Part shown: piece after piece, positions 45,667 through 57,081 of the stretch | Layout of the letters: each line of letters opens with the position of its first letter | Position numbering within the stretch: the stretch's first letter is position 1 | NCBI RefSeq assembly: GCF_002994745.2 | Contig: NC_037091.1 | Span: 4,209,501-4,273,500 of the forward strand | Length of the DNA stretch: 64,000 bases | Direction of reading: 5' to 3' | Origin: Rosa chinensis | Lineage: Eukaryota; Streptophyta; Magnoliopsida; Rosales; Rosaceae | Made by a program: the position numbers and the translations under genes | Notes under the pieces: generated by a model | What the model was told of the DNA's origin: nothing | What the model saw: the letters and a program-made list of their open reading frames with translations, nothing else | Database searches by the model: none

Positions 45667-48229
45667 CTACATATAACTACTTTCATTCACTCTAACAACA
45701 GCAGAGAGGGCTGACATCCAAGCCTGCAAACCAGTCCCCGAATCCTTCTTAACTGAGACTTCCAGCTTTCCCACAGCCTGCTTCGAAAGTCCAGATTTCA
45801 ACAAAACAAGTCCCAGTGATTTGAATGTGCAGTCATCAGGCTGAACGGCAGCTTTTGTCATTTCCTTGAAAGTTCCCACCATCTCTTTGAATCTTCCATA
45901 TGTCGCATACAACCCAATAACATTATTATAACTCAGCAGATCATTTAAAAGTTGCAGTTCCCTCATCTGCTTTGCAATCTGAATGGCGTCCTCAAACCTC
46001 CCAATTCTCTTATACATGCACAACATCATTGCAAATGTAAACTCATTTGCATGCCCCTTCTCTTCAACCTGTCAAACAGTTCTTCTGCTGGTTTAACCAT
46101 ACATCGCTCACTATAAAGATCAATCATACAATTTGATGCATATATAGCTGGACCATCCTCTGATGATTCAAGAAGTTTGTATGTTTCTTCTGCTTCTTTC
46201 AAAAGGCCTACTTTTGTATAAAGCTTGATCAAGGTATTGTAAACAACTGTGTTCCCGGGGAAATCGGCCTTTTTCATTGCATCAGCATAACCGAGAGCCT
46301 CTTTAACATGTCCAACTTCAGCAAAAGCATTTATCAACACCCCAAAGACAATTACATCAGGCTGCACATTGAATCCAACCATCTGTTTATAAACATCCTC
46401 TGCCCTTTCCAATTGACCTAATTTTGCAAAGCTTGATATCACAGCACAATAGGGGATGCAATCACGTACCAACCCTGAATCCTGCATCTTCTTTAGATAA
46501 GGCATTTCAGTATGTGGCATATCACCACTAGCCAAAATTTGTATCAGAGAACTATAGCTACACCTGTCCGGAATTACATCATGATTCTCCATGCTATCAA
46601 ACAACTGGCAAGCTCTACTGTAATGTTTACCAACCCCATATGCTTTGATCTTCACGTTGAACTCAAGGACACTCAACTTCTTCACTTCTCGGCAGCAATT
46701 GAAAACTTTCTCAGCTTCCAAAATATGCCCACGCTCTCCATATGCATCAATGTTGGCAGAATAGCAATCAGATCCCATTTTCCCTGAGAGATGAAATCTC
46801 AAGAACCAAACCCAAGACTTCTCAAGCATCCCCGCTTCTATATACATCCTAGTCAGAGCCAAATGAGTGAACTCATCAATCTCAAGCCCCCTTTCATCCA
46901 TCTTTGATATGAGCTCTTCAGCTTTGCTAACCATGTGCCTTACAGAGTATGCATACAAAAGGGTGCGATAACTCACAGGGTCTGGTTCAAGGCAAGCCAC
47001 CTTCATCTTTGCGAAGTAGTTTATAGCTGTGTCTATATTATCATGCCTAGCATGGAGGGAAATCAGAATATTATATGTTCTCGTGTCTGGTGGGCATCGA
47101 ACCTCTTCCATCTTCTGCATAAGCGAAGCAACTTCTGCAAGCTGACCATGATTACTGCAAATGTGAATCATTGTATTAAAAGTCACCGTAGTTGGAGCAA
47201 TCCCTTCCCTCAGCATCGATGCAAATATTTCCGACGCTTCTTTAAGCTGGCCAGCCTTTCCACGCGTGTCAATCAATGTGTTATACGTATGCGAGCTCAA
47301 AGAACCATGACAATGCAACGAGCTCTCTGACCATTTCTCGAAAAACTCCTCAGCCTTTCGGTACTCCCCTGCTTTCTTGTACAAATGCAGCACAATGGCC
47401 ATAGTAACCTCATCAGGTTTCATTCCTTGCTTGGTCATCCTCTGCAGCCATATAAGCGCTTCCTTTTCAAACCCACCTTTACTATAAACATCAATCAAAG
47501 TCCCATAAGTTGAGTTAATAGGTGCTATTCTTTCCACATTCATCTCATCCCAAAGACTCCTTAGATGACTCCACTTCATCGCCTTCCCAAGAATCCTAAG
47601 CACTATATTATAGTGAATCACATGCAACTCATAACACCTCTTCTTCTTAAACCACCCGAAAATCTCCAAAGCCCTTTCCCAACTCCTCTGCTCCTTCAAA
47701 ATTATGCTCCTTTCCTTGTTATAATGTTACTAAGCGTCTCTCCCCACGGCTTTAGAGCCTCATCCAAGTCCTCAACTTCCTCCAACGCCGTCAACATTGC
47801 CGGAATGCACCCACCGTAACTCAGCCATTTCGTCGAACACATGGTCTGCACTTTCTTCACCCCACCATTCCCACCCCCCAACCTCAATTCAACCCCAAAA
47901 TCCTTTCTTTCCACAAACCCACCATCACCCAGAGTCTCTAATCCCTTTTCCTCATCTGGGTTCTTCCCAAAACCACGCTTCTTCAACCCAACTTCATGAA
48001 CAACAACACTGCCACCATTACTGTGCTTGGGTCTACGAACTTCGTCAAAACCCTTCTTGAACCCTCCTCCGTGAAGCACTCTCTGCTTCCTATCTCTGGT
48101 TATGAGTTCTAGTTTCTCCAGTGGAGGGAGTCCTATGTTGGGTGAGGTCCTTGTGGAACCCAAAATGGGTAAGCATCGTTTATCACAGAAATGGAAATTC
48201 CTTTGATTTTTCTGGAGCTTCGTAAGCAT
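45667..48229 (-). pseudogene. P-class PPR protein resembling Arabidopsis At1g73710, two frameshifts
   Basis: PPR proteins bind organelle RNA through tandem 35-residue helical pairs. The minus strand gives 48229-47702 (N-terminus, ending STKWLSYGGCIPAMLTALEEVEDLDEALKPW), 47699-46026 (about 14 PPR motifs, such as HVIHYNIVLRILGKAMKWSHL and STYGTLIDVYSKGGFEKEA) and 46029-45667 (last motifs and tail). In sequence and order it matches the At1g73710 family as I remember it, about 850 residues in all. One frame change lies at about 47718-47730, where the conserved KERSIILKEQ-like junction is out of frame, and another at about 46053-46057, consistent with one lost base. No intron fits either. Call: recent pseudogene, or an intact gene with two sequencing errors. 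Confidence 0.85.
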
Positions 48230-48299
48230 CGTTTATCACAGAAATGGAAATTCCTTTGATTTTTCTGGAGCTTCGTAAGCATCGTGTATCAGAAGCTGG
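48169..48299. repeat. 53-bp tandem duplication over the PPR start codon
   Basis: Units 48169-48221 and 48222-48274 are identical, and a third partial unit follows from 48275 (gtaagcatcgtgtatcag). Each full unit contains an ATG on the minus strand (48176 and 48229) preceding the same residues, so the duplication adds an in-frame or alternative start to the PPR N-terminus. Confidence 0.9.
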
Positions 48300-48940
48300 A
48301 TAATAACATGGTCTCGTTGAGAGTGCTTCAATTTATTTATGCTCTATAGCACCGTCCTATATAGAGGAAGGCTTCACTGGGATTGCTTACAAAAATTATT
48401 TCTATATTTTCAACTAATAGTACAATCTTACTTTGAATTGGGTTTCGAAGTGCATTTTTTTCTGAGATTTCTTCGATCTATTGATGACCATTAATAAATA
48501 TCTTAATTTTTGTTTATGATTTAATACTATGATGTCAATTTTTGAATGAGGTATTCAACTCGAGGGATGAATCGAAAAAAAAATCTATATTGGTTCTAAC
48601 TCCGATGCAAAGCTTAAAAAAAAAAAAAAAAAATTTACTGGTGCTTCTATCACTAGCCATAATCCTTTAAGTAGTCATAATCCGATCTTAACTAAAGTTT
48701 AGAGAATCAAACTATGTGATTGATGGGCTAAATTCTTCTCATTCATAGTGACATTTTTTCCCCTTCGATATCTTCTCCTCTATTTTTGAATGCGGGGGGT
48801 GTCAGTCCATGAATAAAGTAGGAAATATTATAAGAGATGACTCACCTGGATTCCGGGCAATGACAGAAAGAGTCATGAATGAAAAATCTAAGACAAACAT
48901 AATGAATCCATGAGATAAAGCTCAAGTACTATAGAAACCA
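48300..48940. other. Intergenic sequence upstream of the PPR gene
   Basis: AT-rich with an A run at about 48615-48632. It should contain the PPR promoter; no clear TATA box was singled out. No gene seen. Confidence 0.4.
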
Positions 48941-49229
48941 AGTTCGACACTACTAGGATGGTCTCTGACCAAAGACAAAAGACCATCCCAATTTATTCAT
49001 GTTCCCATCAACATACCCTACTCTAGGGCACCCATGGGAGTGCATTTCTCGGACTTAGAACCTTTGCAAGAAGACATGTGAACCTCCCCACTAGCAGGGG
49101 TTAATGTTGCTGCAGCCAAACCCAAGCTACCTCCCATAGGAAGGGTGTTCCACTACCTTGAAACTCCTCTTCCTCCGAGAGTTTGGGTCCTCAGAGATCA
49201 GCTTCTTAGGTTTCAAACCCACGGGTTTC

Positions 49230-50340
49230 TAGTTGTTCATGTGCCCAAGAGGACGACCCAACTTTGCCTTCTTTGCTGGGGAGACTAGGATAACCCCATT
49301 CCTTCAGGGCCAATTCAGGTTAAAAGCCAAGATCAATATCCTCCACTTGAGGTACCTCCTAAACTGTCTTCTTACACTTAGTATATTGCATCAGGGCCGC
49401 ATAGGCAGTTCTCTTCTTCCCACTAAGAGATGGGACATCTGTAGCAGCTTGCATGGGCTCACTAACCGCCTGGACTGGAGATGGGATTTTGGCCAGTTGG
49501 GTCGCTACTGTTGAAGCCGAGAAGCCCTGGAGTGAACCTGGGGTCCGCTTTGCCATGGAAGTGAAGAGTTTAGGTGTTGTGGATTGAGCCAAGACCTCCG
49601 CAAGACTCGAAGTAGCAGATCCAACCAAAATAGGTTTAGGGTTGGCGTCGACAGAGACCTACAGCTCTTCCGAAGAGCCAGCACAACCCGACCGCTGGTG
49701 TTCCATCATACCACAGACCCGACAGAAACCAACCAATCTCTCATATTTGAACTTTACCGTAGCAAATGCCCTAAAGGTGAAATCAAAGGTGGATGAAGGG
49801 AAAACCTATTTCACTGGAGACGACAGAAGGTGGCGGATACGAACCCGTGCCGCCGTGCCCTTGTGAATTCCAGTCTTGTCCAGATGCACTATCTCCCCTA
49901 AGGTAGCTCCAATGAGCGCCACAGTGCCCTCAATAACCAGGGCCGATGGTAAACCCATAATCTCAACCCAAACTGGGAAGGAAGAGATCGGCACTTGCGC
50001 CGGATCTTTCAAACCATCGAACTCAGCCATAGCCATCGCCTACTTGTCAACCACGGCCCTCCCTCGGTTGTCCTCAGATGATCCTCTAGATTTGAAAACT
50101 GAAACACAAAACTATCCTTGACCACACTTGCGTAGAGACAATTCCCAAGACCCCATAGGGAGGTTATGGTCCCCAAGAAAGCCTTGGGATCAGCCTGACA
50201 CTTGGCCATGATGGAGAGAAGTCTCCCCACCACAAAGTGATGGGAAGACACTGCAGCAGCACCAGTGGGCCAAAGGACGTCTGACCATCTTCATAGATCG
50301 CCAATGCTGTTGCCAGACGAGCGGTAATGTGATCAACCAT
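49230..50340 (-). pseudogene. LINE ORF1-like protein remnant (DUF4283)
   Basis: Remains of the RNA-binding ORF1 of a plant L1 element. The likely start is ATG 50340 (MVDHITARLATALAIYEDG), after a ccctag-rich leader from about 50436. After a frame change the DUF4283 domain is readable at 50251-50009 (VVGRLLSIMAKCQADPKAFLGTI..., FVFQFSNLEDHLRTTEGGPWL) and, past a TAG, at 50036-49806 (FPVWVEIMGLPSALV...RVRIRHLL). A Ser/Pro-rich tail follows to about 49230, perhaps to 48950. No ORF2, A tail or target duplication was found here. Several stops and shifts. Confidence 0.72.
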
Positions 50341-50589
50341 GGTGGGAGAGAGAAGGATGCCAAGAGATGAAGATACGAGAGAAGCCCTAGGCAGAAACCC
50401 TAGCAGAGCGAAGAAACCCTAGCACCGTAAAACTCTCCTAGGTCCCTAGCCATTTGCTTGATTGGATAGTCTTAAATCAAAGTTGGACATCTACTGCTAC
50501 GTTGTGATCAGATTTATACATTTGTATCTTTTTTGCTTCACAATGTTTTATAGCAACAGATGTGTTGCTGCTGTATATTCCTTTAAGTC

Positions 50590-52834
50590 TTTAACTATAG
50601 AAAATGAAGCCAATTAGCGTTGCCTTGATATCTGTCTAGCTCAACTGCACTCATTGGAATTACAGAGTCGATAGATGACATTCACAGTTGAAATGTAATT
50701 CATGATAAAGAAACCATCTTTCTCTCATTTCCACTTCAAATGTTACTCCCCTCTAATTCGTAAAACAGAGTAGAGAAAAACAAAGGGTGTGTTGTTCATG
50801 TACAATTCTTTGATTAGTGGCGAGGCTATTGTTCAGATGTTGCATTGAGCACTGATTATCTCTATTGTCATAGGCAAGTGGCATGAGGCTCTTTAGAGGC
50901 TGCTGCAGGATGAGTACAAGTTTACAATATGAAGGTATGTAAATGTAATCATCTTCTAATAAATAACTGAATATTTTCCCTTTCCTTTTCCAAGTTTTTA
51001 ATTTAATTTTTTAACTTTTTTTTTGAAAAGTTAATTTTTTAACTTAGATGGTGCTGGTTTTGTGTCGTTATGTTGCAGAATAAAGTCATTACTATTCATT
51101 CATAATTGAACATTGGAGATGCCCTAATGTCATTACTATTTATTTTGAAGAGCATTGGATGAAGAAAAAGTTTAAGCCTAGCAAGTGTAACTTCATAATT
51201 GAACATATGGCTCTGTCTCTACTCGATAAGAACTACATAGGTTATGTGAAATTGATAAATACAGTGACAGTCCTAAATATGTATAGTTTGTTAGTTAAAT
51301 GTATGCACTGTTATGAGACAGGTTAGGTAGTGGCTACACATAAGGTATCGACATTGATATTAATCCCCTAACACTTGATATAAGGAAAAAGAGAAGAACA
51401 TGACATTAATCCCTAAATTGTTAAGGAACAAAATGGTTGTCTCTATCTTTGTCTTTCATTTTTCTTTCTTTCTAGAATACGTTCCAAACCTCTGTATACA
51501 GTATTCGCCAAATCACGCTTTAGTTAAGTGATTAAAACTTCCTTTCTAGAACAAGAGTCGGATGATGCTAATTTTCGTTAAGGAGTAGAAATCAGCAATG
51601 AACTTTGGCCTCCTTGAGCAAAGTTGGCTGGCTTTCTGTTTCCCATTCAGCGTGCATTTGGCCATTTGCTTTTGGTTTTGGTTTTTGAGTTACTTCATAA
51701 GTGTACACACAAGGATTCAACAAACGCAGAGGATCTGATAGTCGGAGGTTGGCTACATGATGATGAGATCAGGTATGCCGTATCCATTGTCATTGCCGAC
51801 AGTGAATTGGTCCCACCGTTTTCGGAGAAAATTGATGATCAGATAAGGAAGTGGTTTTCCACACATCTTGTATCCTGTTGTTATTGATCTTGCTTTCTGG
51901 TTTTTTTTTGTTTTTGTTTTACTTTACGTACTAAGAACTGATTCTTAAGAACTGATTCTTCCTCTGAAAATTAAAAATTAGCTGGAAGGATTGAATCCCT
52001 AAACTTAAATAGCAATAAATTAATATCCAGTATCTCAATTCTACATGTATAACTCCTGGTTCATGTCTGCTTCAATCAAATCCCCACTAGTTTTTCACTG
52101 TAATGCTTGTGGCAGTTGTCTGCATAGGAATTTGATACCATGGATACTGTGTACAGTAAGACTACTTGAGATATTAACCAAGCAACTGATACTTGATAAT
52201 TAAACAAATCAAATGGCAATGGGAATATACAACATAATTGAGAACTCATTGCCCTATGCTAGTAGTAATTTGGTAAGTAACATTTCTTTTGGTCAAGGGA
52301 TTTGAAGAAAAATTGGCCTTCTCTTTTTCTTTTCAGATTGTGTAAAACATACTTGAAAATCAACAAAGGGAGCCCTTAATATCTAACATTACCGTATGAT
52401 TTTACATGCAATCTCCTTAGAAAATACATTGACCCAAACAAAATGTACAGAGTAGACAAGATAATTTCCTTGTTCCATCAAGCATCAACTGATCAAATCA
52501 ATGATTTTCCAAGTCTTCCAAGTCATCACCACTGAAAAAAAAAAACCAAAAAAACAAAGAGTCTTCCGAGATAATTTTAGTCCAAGTCTAAAAGGAAAAA
52601 GTGAAAGGAGAAACTCCTTCGCAAGTGCGCCTCACACTCACGTACAGTCAAAGAGAAAATGCAAAGAAAGAAGAGCGAGGCTCATAGAGGTTCTGATTTA
52701 GTCCATTTTCAACGTCACATTCACACTGCAGCAGGCACCAAGAAACTGTCTATCTACTTGAGAGTTGAGATCTCGGATCTACAATACAAGAGCACTTCAG
52801 GAAGGCAGATCAATAGGAACGCAGCATTCAACAG
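50590..52834. repeat. Left copy of the TNL 5'-flank segmental duplication
   Basis: Collinear with 60490-63802: shared blocks include gaagccaattagcgttgcc, gtgtgttgttcatgtacaa, the 51180-51430 block and the 270 bases before the TNL start. Identity is high by eye, with indels. Differences: the left copy lacks the PPR fragment found at 60757-61256 and has different sequence at 51900-52150. A short open frame at 51624-51887 (ending in the TNAEDLIVGGWLHDDE region) is shared with the right copy but unrecognised. Confidence 0.85.
51150..51430. repeat. Three-copy module, copy 1
   Basis: The same block (cattggatgaagaaaa, then gaacatatgg, then aaatatgtatag, then taaggaaaaagagaag) recurs at 56800-57060 (more diverged) and 62190-62470 (very similar). 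Copies 1 and 3 belong to the recent duplication; copy 2 is older. Confidence 0.8.
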
Positions 52835-53751
52835 ATGGAGCAAAGCAAGCAGAATATGGCTTCTTTGACCAATGAAGCAGCAGCCAGTTCTTCATCTTCT
52901 TCTCTCCCACTATCTTCTACTGATCACCAAAATCATTACACATACGAGGTTTTCCTGAGTTTCCGAGGCAAGGATACGCGCTATGATTTTTCAGATCATT
53001 TGTACAACGCTTTGTGTCTGAGGGGAATTAAGACCTTCAGAGATGATAAGCTTAGCAGAGGAGAAGACATATCACAAGAGCTCCTCAAAGCAATTGAGGA
53101 GTCCAGAGTTTCAATCGTCGTCTTCTCTCAAAATTATGCTTCCTCAAGGTGGTGCTTAGACGAACTGGTCAAGATACTTGACTGCAGAAAATTCAAAGGC
53201 CAGGAGTTTAGAGCTGTTTTCTACAAGGTGGCTCCCTCAGATGTACGACACCAAACAGGCGCTTTCGGTGATGCATTTGCTAAAATTGATCAATGCGTAT
53301 ACAAGGATAGCATCGGCAAATGGAAGGCAGCTCTCAAGGAAGCAGCAGATTTGTCCGGATGGACTTTCGAGGAGGGCCGGTATGTTTTTAACCCAACCCC
53401 ACTAGCTAGTTGATTAGTTAGATTTATTTTTTTGAAGACACCAATAATCTTCTACTTTATTTGATTTCCTATATATATGCTTTTAAATTCTTAGGTACGA
53501 GACTGAATTTATCAACGGCATTGTTGGGGAGTTGTCTACCCGAGTAGTAAACCCTTCATGTAAGTGGCACGTTGCTGAATATCCAATTGGATTAGAGTCT
53601 TGTATACAAGATGTTGAAAGTCTTCTAAAAGCCGAGGAAAATATTTTTCGCATGTTGGGCATATGGGGGACTGGTGGAGTAGGAAAGACCACAATTGCGA
53701 AAGCTGTGTTTAATTCAATTTGCCATAAGTTTGAAAGTAGTTGTTTCTTGT

Positions 53752-53825
53752 CAGATGTTAGATCTAATTCAAATGGCCTAGCCATTTGAATTAGATTAGG
53801 CCATTTGAATTAGATCTAACATCTG
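53752..53825. repeat. Palindromic insertion in the TNL1 NB-ARC
   Basis: 27-bp perfect inverted arms at 53752-53778 and 53799-53825, separated by 20 bases that themselves repeat part of the second arm; a nested 16-bp inverted pair lies at 53762-53777 and 53781-53796. The arms copy the coding sequence just before it (SDVRSNSNGL region). The coding frame is kept across it, but it adds TGA, TAG and TAA. This resembles fold-back template switching, not a transposon. Confidence 0.9.
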
Positions 53826-55276
53826 CAAGAGAGACTTTTGCATGATGTTTTAAGGGACTCAAATTTGAAGGTGAGCAGTGTTGATCAGGGAGTCAGTTTT
53901 ATAAAGGAAAGAATGCAAAATAAAAAAGTTCTCTTAATCCTTGATGACATGAGTCATTCTAGCCAATTAAAGAACTTAGTTCCATCCCCTGATTGTTTTG
54001 GCCCGGGCAGTAGAATTCTCATAACAACAAGAGATAAACGTTGGTTAATTGCTCATGAAGTTAATGAAGTATATGAGGTCAAGATGTTAGATGATCGTCA
54101 TGCTTTGGAGTTGTTTAGCTTGCATGCATTCAAAAGAAATGAACCTCCAAGCAATTATCTAGAACTTGCACAACATGTTATACGCTATGCCCAAGGCCTT
54201 CCGTTAGCTTTGATAGTCTTAGGCTCTCATCTATTTCGTAGAAGCACAGAGGAGTGGGAAGCTACAATAGGTAGTTGCAAAGGAGGTCCTCAGGCAGATA
54301 TACATAAAGTTCTCAAACTAAGTTATGATGCTCTAGGACGAGATTTAAAAGAACTATTTCTTGATATTGCTTGCTTCTTTAAAGGTGAGGATGCAGACCA
54401 TGTGAAACCAATACTAGAAGCTTGCTACGACCACAAAACAATGGTGATTGGTATTGCACAACTGCAAGAAAAAGCCTTGATAAGAATTGACAAAGATGAT
54501 GAGATTTGGATGCATGACTTGATAGAAGAAATGGGTAAAGACATAGTGTATCAGGAGTCACCTGATGAACCCGGGAAACGCAGCAGAGTGTGGAGTGAAG
54601 AAGATGTAGACTACGTTCTAACAAATAATACAGTAAGTATATTAATGATGTTTTGTGTTTTTCAATTCAGAAAGCATTTTATATTGAATATAATTTCTTA
54701 TTGAGACCTTGAAGAAAACTGTATTAAAACAGTACTTGTGCTTCCAATAGAAATTGCTCTGTTTTTTTGTTTTTTGGTCTGAATAATGATTGCAAATGTT
54801 GCTAGGTTAATAAGCTTGCTTTCTTTTACTGTAGGGTACAAATAAAGTTATAGGCATTCAGGTCTCGTGGCGATCATCTACAATATCTTTAAATGCTAAA
54901 AGCTTTTCAGAGATGAAGAATCTTAGATATATTTCTATGAGAAGTATATCCTTTTCTGGATATATTGATTATCTCTCCAACCAGTTGAGGTGGCTCGATT
55001 GGGAAGAATGTCCGTTGCAATGTTTTCCATCTGATTTTCAAGCAAACAAACTTGTGGAGCTCAACATTACTAGCTGCAAAATCAGACGACTATGGGAGGG
55101 ACGTAAGGTACTATAATCTAATAATTCATTTTATTTCAAGACTTCTTTAATTAAAAATGAGTAATAGATAATTGTGTTGTAAATTACTGCATCCACTTGG
55201 TTGATCTTTTCCTTTTTCTTTTGCCATACAGAATTTTTCAAGTCTAACATGTATGAATTTAAGTCATTGTACATCC

Positions 55277-55482
55277 CTAAAGAAACTCCCAGACTTGAGT
55301 GGAATCCCTAACTTGAAAGTGTTGAATTAATTGGCTGTGAATCCCTAAAGGAACTCCCAGACTTGAGTGGAATCCCAGACTTGAAAGAGTTGAATTTAAG
55401 TGACTGTGAATTCCTAAAGGAACTCCCAGACTTGAGTGGAATCCTTAACTTGAAAGAGTTGGAACTATATAAATGTTTCGGT
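55277..55482 (+). repeat. Tandem 69-bp LRR units in TNL1
   Basis: Three head-to-tail copies encoding a 23-residue LRR: unit 1 55277-55344 (68 bp), unit 2 55345-55413 (69 bp), unit 3 55414-55482 (69 bp). Unit 1 is one base short at about 55326, which causes the frameshift and stop. Confidence 0.92.
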
Positions 55483-56443
55483 TTAGTGGAGGTTCCTGAT
55501 TCAATTCAATTCCTTCATAAGCTTGTTACCTTGAACGTTGACGGTTGCTCTAACCTTATTATGTTTCCGAGAAAAATCAACTTGAAATCCTTAGAAACAA
55601 TCTCTATTAGCTATTGCAAGCTTGAAGAATTTTCAGAAGTTGGGGAAGAGATGGGTTTCTTGAGAAAATTGGATCTAAGAGGCACTTGCATTAAAGAATT
55701 GCATCCGTCGATTACAAGGCTTATTAGGCTGGAAGAGTTGGACCTAACGGACAGTCAAAATCTTACAATCCTGCCGTATAATATTTATGAGTTGCACAAT
55801 CTAGAGGCTCTTTATGCGAGAAGATGCTCAAAACTGGCTACATTTCCAAAAATTCTAGTAAAGATGGATTCCTTGAGACAACTTTCTCTTGAAGGCAGTG
55901 ACATAAGAGAATTGGATGAGTCAATTGGAAATCTCGTTGGGCTTGAAGGGTTGTACCTCAGTTGTTGCAGAAATCTTACGACTCTACCATGCAGCATTTA
56001 TGGGTTGCAAAATTTAGAGTGGCTTCATCTTGGTGGATGCTCAAAACTTGTCAGATTTCCAAGAAATACCAAAATTTTGAATGCCGATGGTTGCTCACTA
56101 TCACTTCCCAAGCTACGGGCGCTCTATATGAGAGGATGCAGTTTATTATCAGATTGTGATTTCCTGATGACTCTTGATTGCTGGGAAACATTAACGGACC
56201 TTGATCTGTCAAGAAACAATTTTGTTAGGCTTCACCAAATTTGTCAACTTGCGGGAGCTTGACTTGGAGGGTTGCAAGAGACTCCGAGGAATTCCGGAGC
56301 TTCCACCAAACGTTAAACCAAGAATAAGAGGTTGTAAATTACTGGGGCTGGGACAAATTGTCGCCGTCAATTCAAGAGCCAACTCCGAAGCGACAACGCC
56401 TTTTCGCCGGGGGGCAAGCATCGATGGTCCCCATGTTCCCTGA

Positions 56444-57081
56444 CCTGCACAGCGCCCATCTGACTCGTTAAGGCTTTCTCTATCGTCAGAACCAACAAAA
56501 CCTCGTGGCCAGCGGCTGTCTCTGAACTCTGAACCATCCACTTCAGAGTTTAGACAATAACATCATTTATTTGAGACACAGAGGTTTGAAATCCCACCTG
56601 TTATTTATTATATATACACTTTTTTTTTTGAGAATTTATTATATATACACTTGAAGCTTCAGAGTATGAGGCTGTCTTCATCTGCTATTTACTCATCAAT
56701 CTGTAAGTTCATATATTCATCTTTTTCAAGTTTGTTACTGCATTGGAATTTCAAACTTTGTAACCATGTACATCATCTACAATTGAACTTTTCCCTATTT
56801 TGATGTGCATTAAGGCCTACCAATTGTTATTCCAGAATTGAACAAATGGCCCAGTCAAGTCACTCACTATAAGCGCTACATAGTACATTTAAAGTGATGT
56901 ATGCATTGGCAGTCAGAAATATGTATAGTCCATGCACTCTTTTTAGGCAGTAACTAGTGGTTACATCAGACAAAGCATTGACATTGATTTTATTGCTCCG
57001 AAACTGCTAACACAAGGAAAAAGAGAAGAAAATTAAATTCATCCTTAAACTTTGTGATTAAATCCTATGATTAAATCATAG
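56444..57081. other. TNL1 3' flank, including three-copy module 2
   Basis: No gene. A small tandem duplication of tatatacacttt/ttgagaatttatta lies at 56605-56655. 56800-57060 is the diverged middle copy of the module at 51150-51430 and 62190-62470. It ends where the VARICOSE-like exon begins. Confidence 0.55.

Larger units (their letters stand above)
52835..56443 (+). pseudogene. TIR-NBS-LRR gene (TNL1), inactivated
   Basis: Intracellular immune receptor of the TNL class. Exons inferred from splice sites: 52835-53379 (TIR), 53495-54632 (NB-ARC), 54835-55107 and 55232-56443 (LRR). The TIR domain spans about residues 36-180, with VFLSFRGKDTR (GED is usual) and the NADase-type Glu at 110 in SSRWCLDEL. 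NB-ARC: P-loop GTGGVGKTTIAK, kinase-2 VLLILDDM, GSRILITTRD, GLPLAL, MHDLIEEMG. Three lesions: a palindromic insertion with in-frame stops (53787, 53811, 53817); a one-base deletion in the first LRR unit, with a stop at 55327; a one-base insertion near 56230. At most a TIR plus a short NB fragment could be made. Confidence 0.9.

Noticed and set aside
47699..48229. An intron joining the PPR N-terminus to the repeat region
   Set aside because: Only two to three bases separate the frames, no GT-AG pair fits, and the conserved junction is readable one frame over.
51624..51887. A short protein-coding gene (88 codons)
   Set aside because: The right copy carries a changed frame at the same place, with no recognisable domain; treated as part of a decayed shared flank.
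53787..53820. A small intron removing the stops in TNL1
   Set aside because: No GT donor and AG acceptor bracket the palindrome in a way that restores the expected residues, and such an intron would be far below normal plant size.
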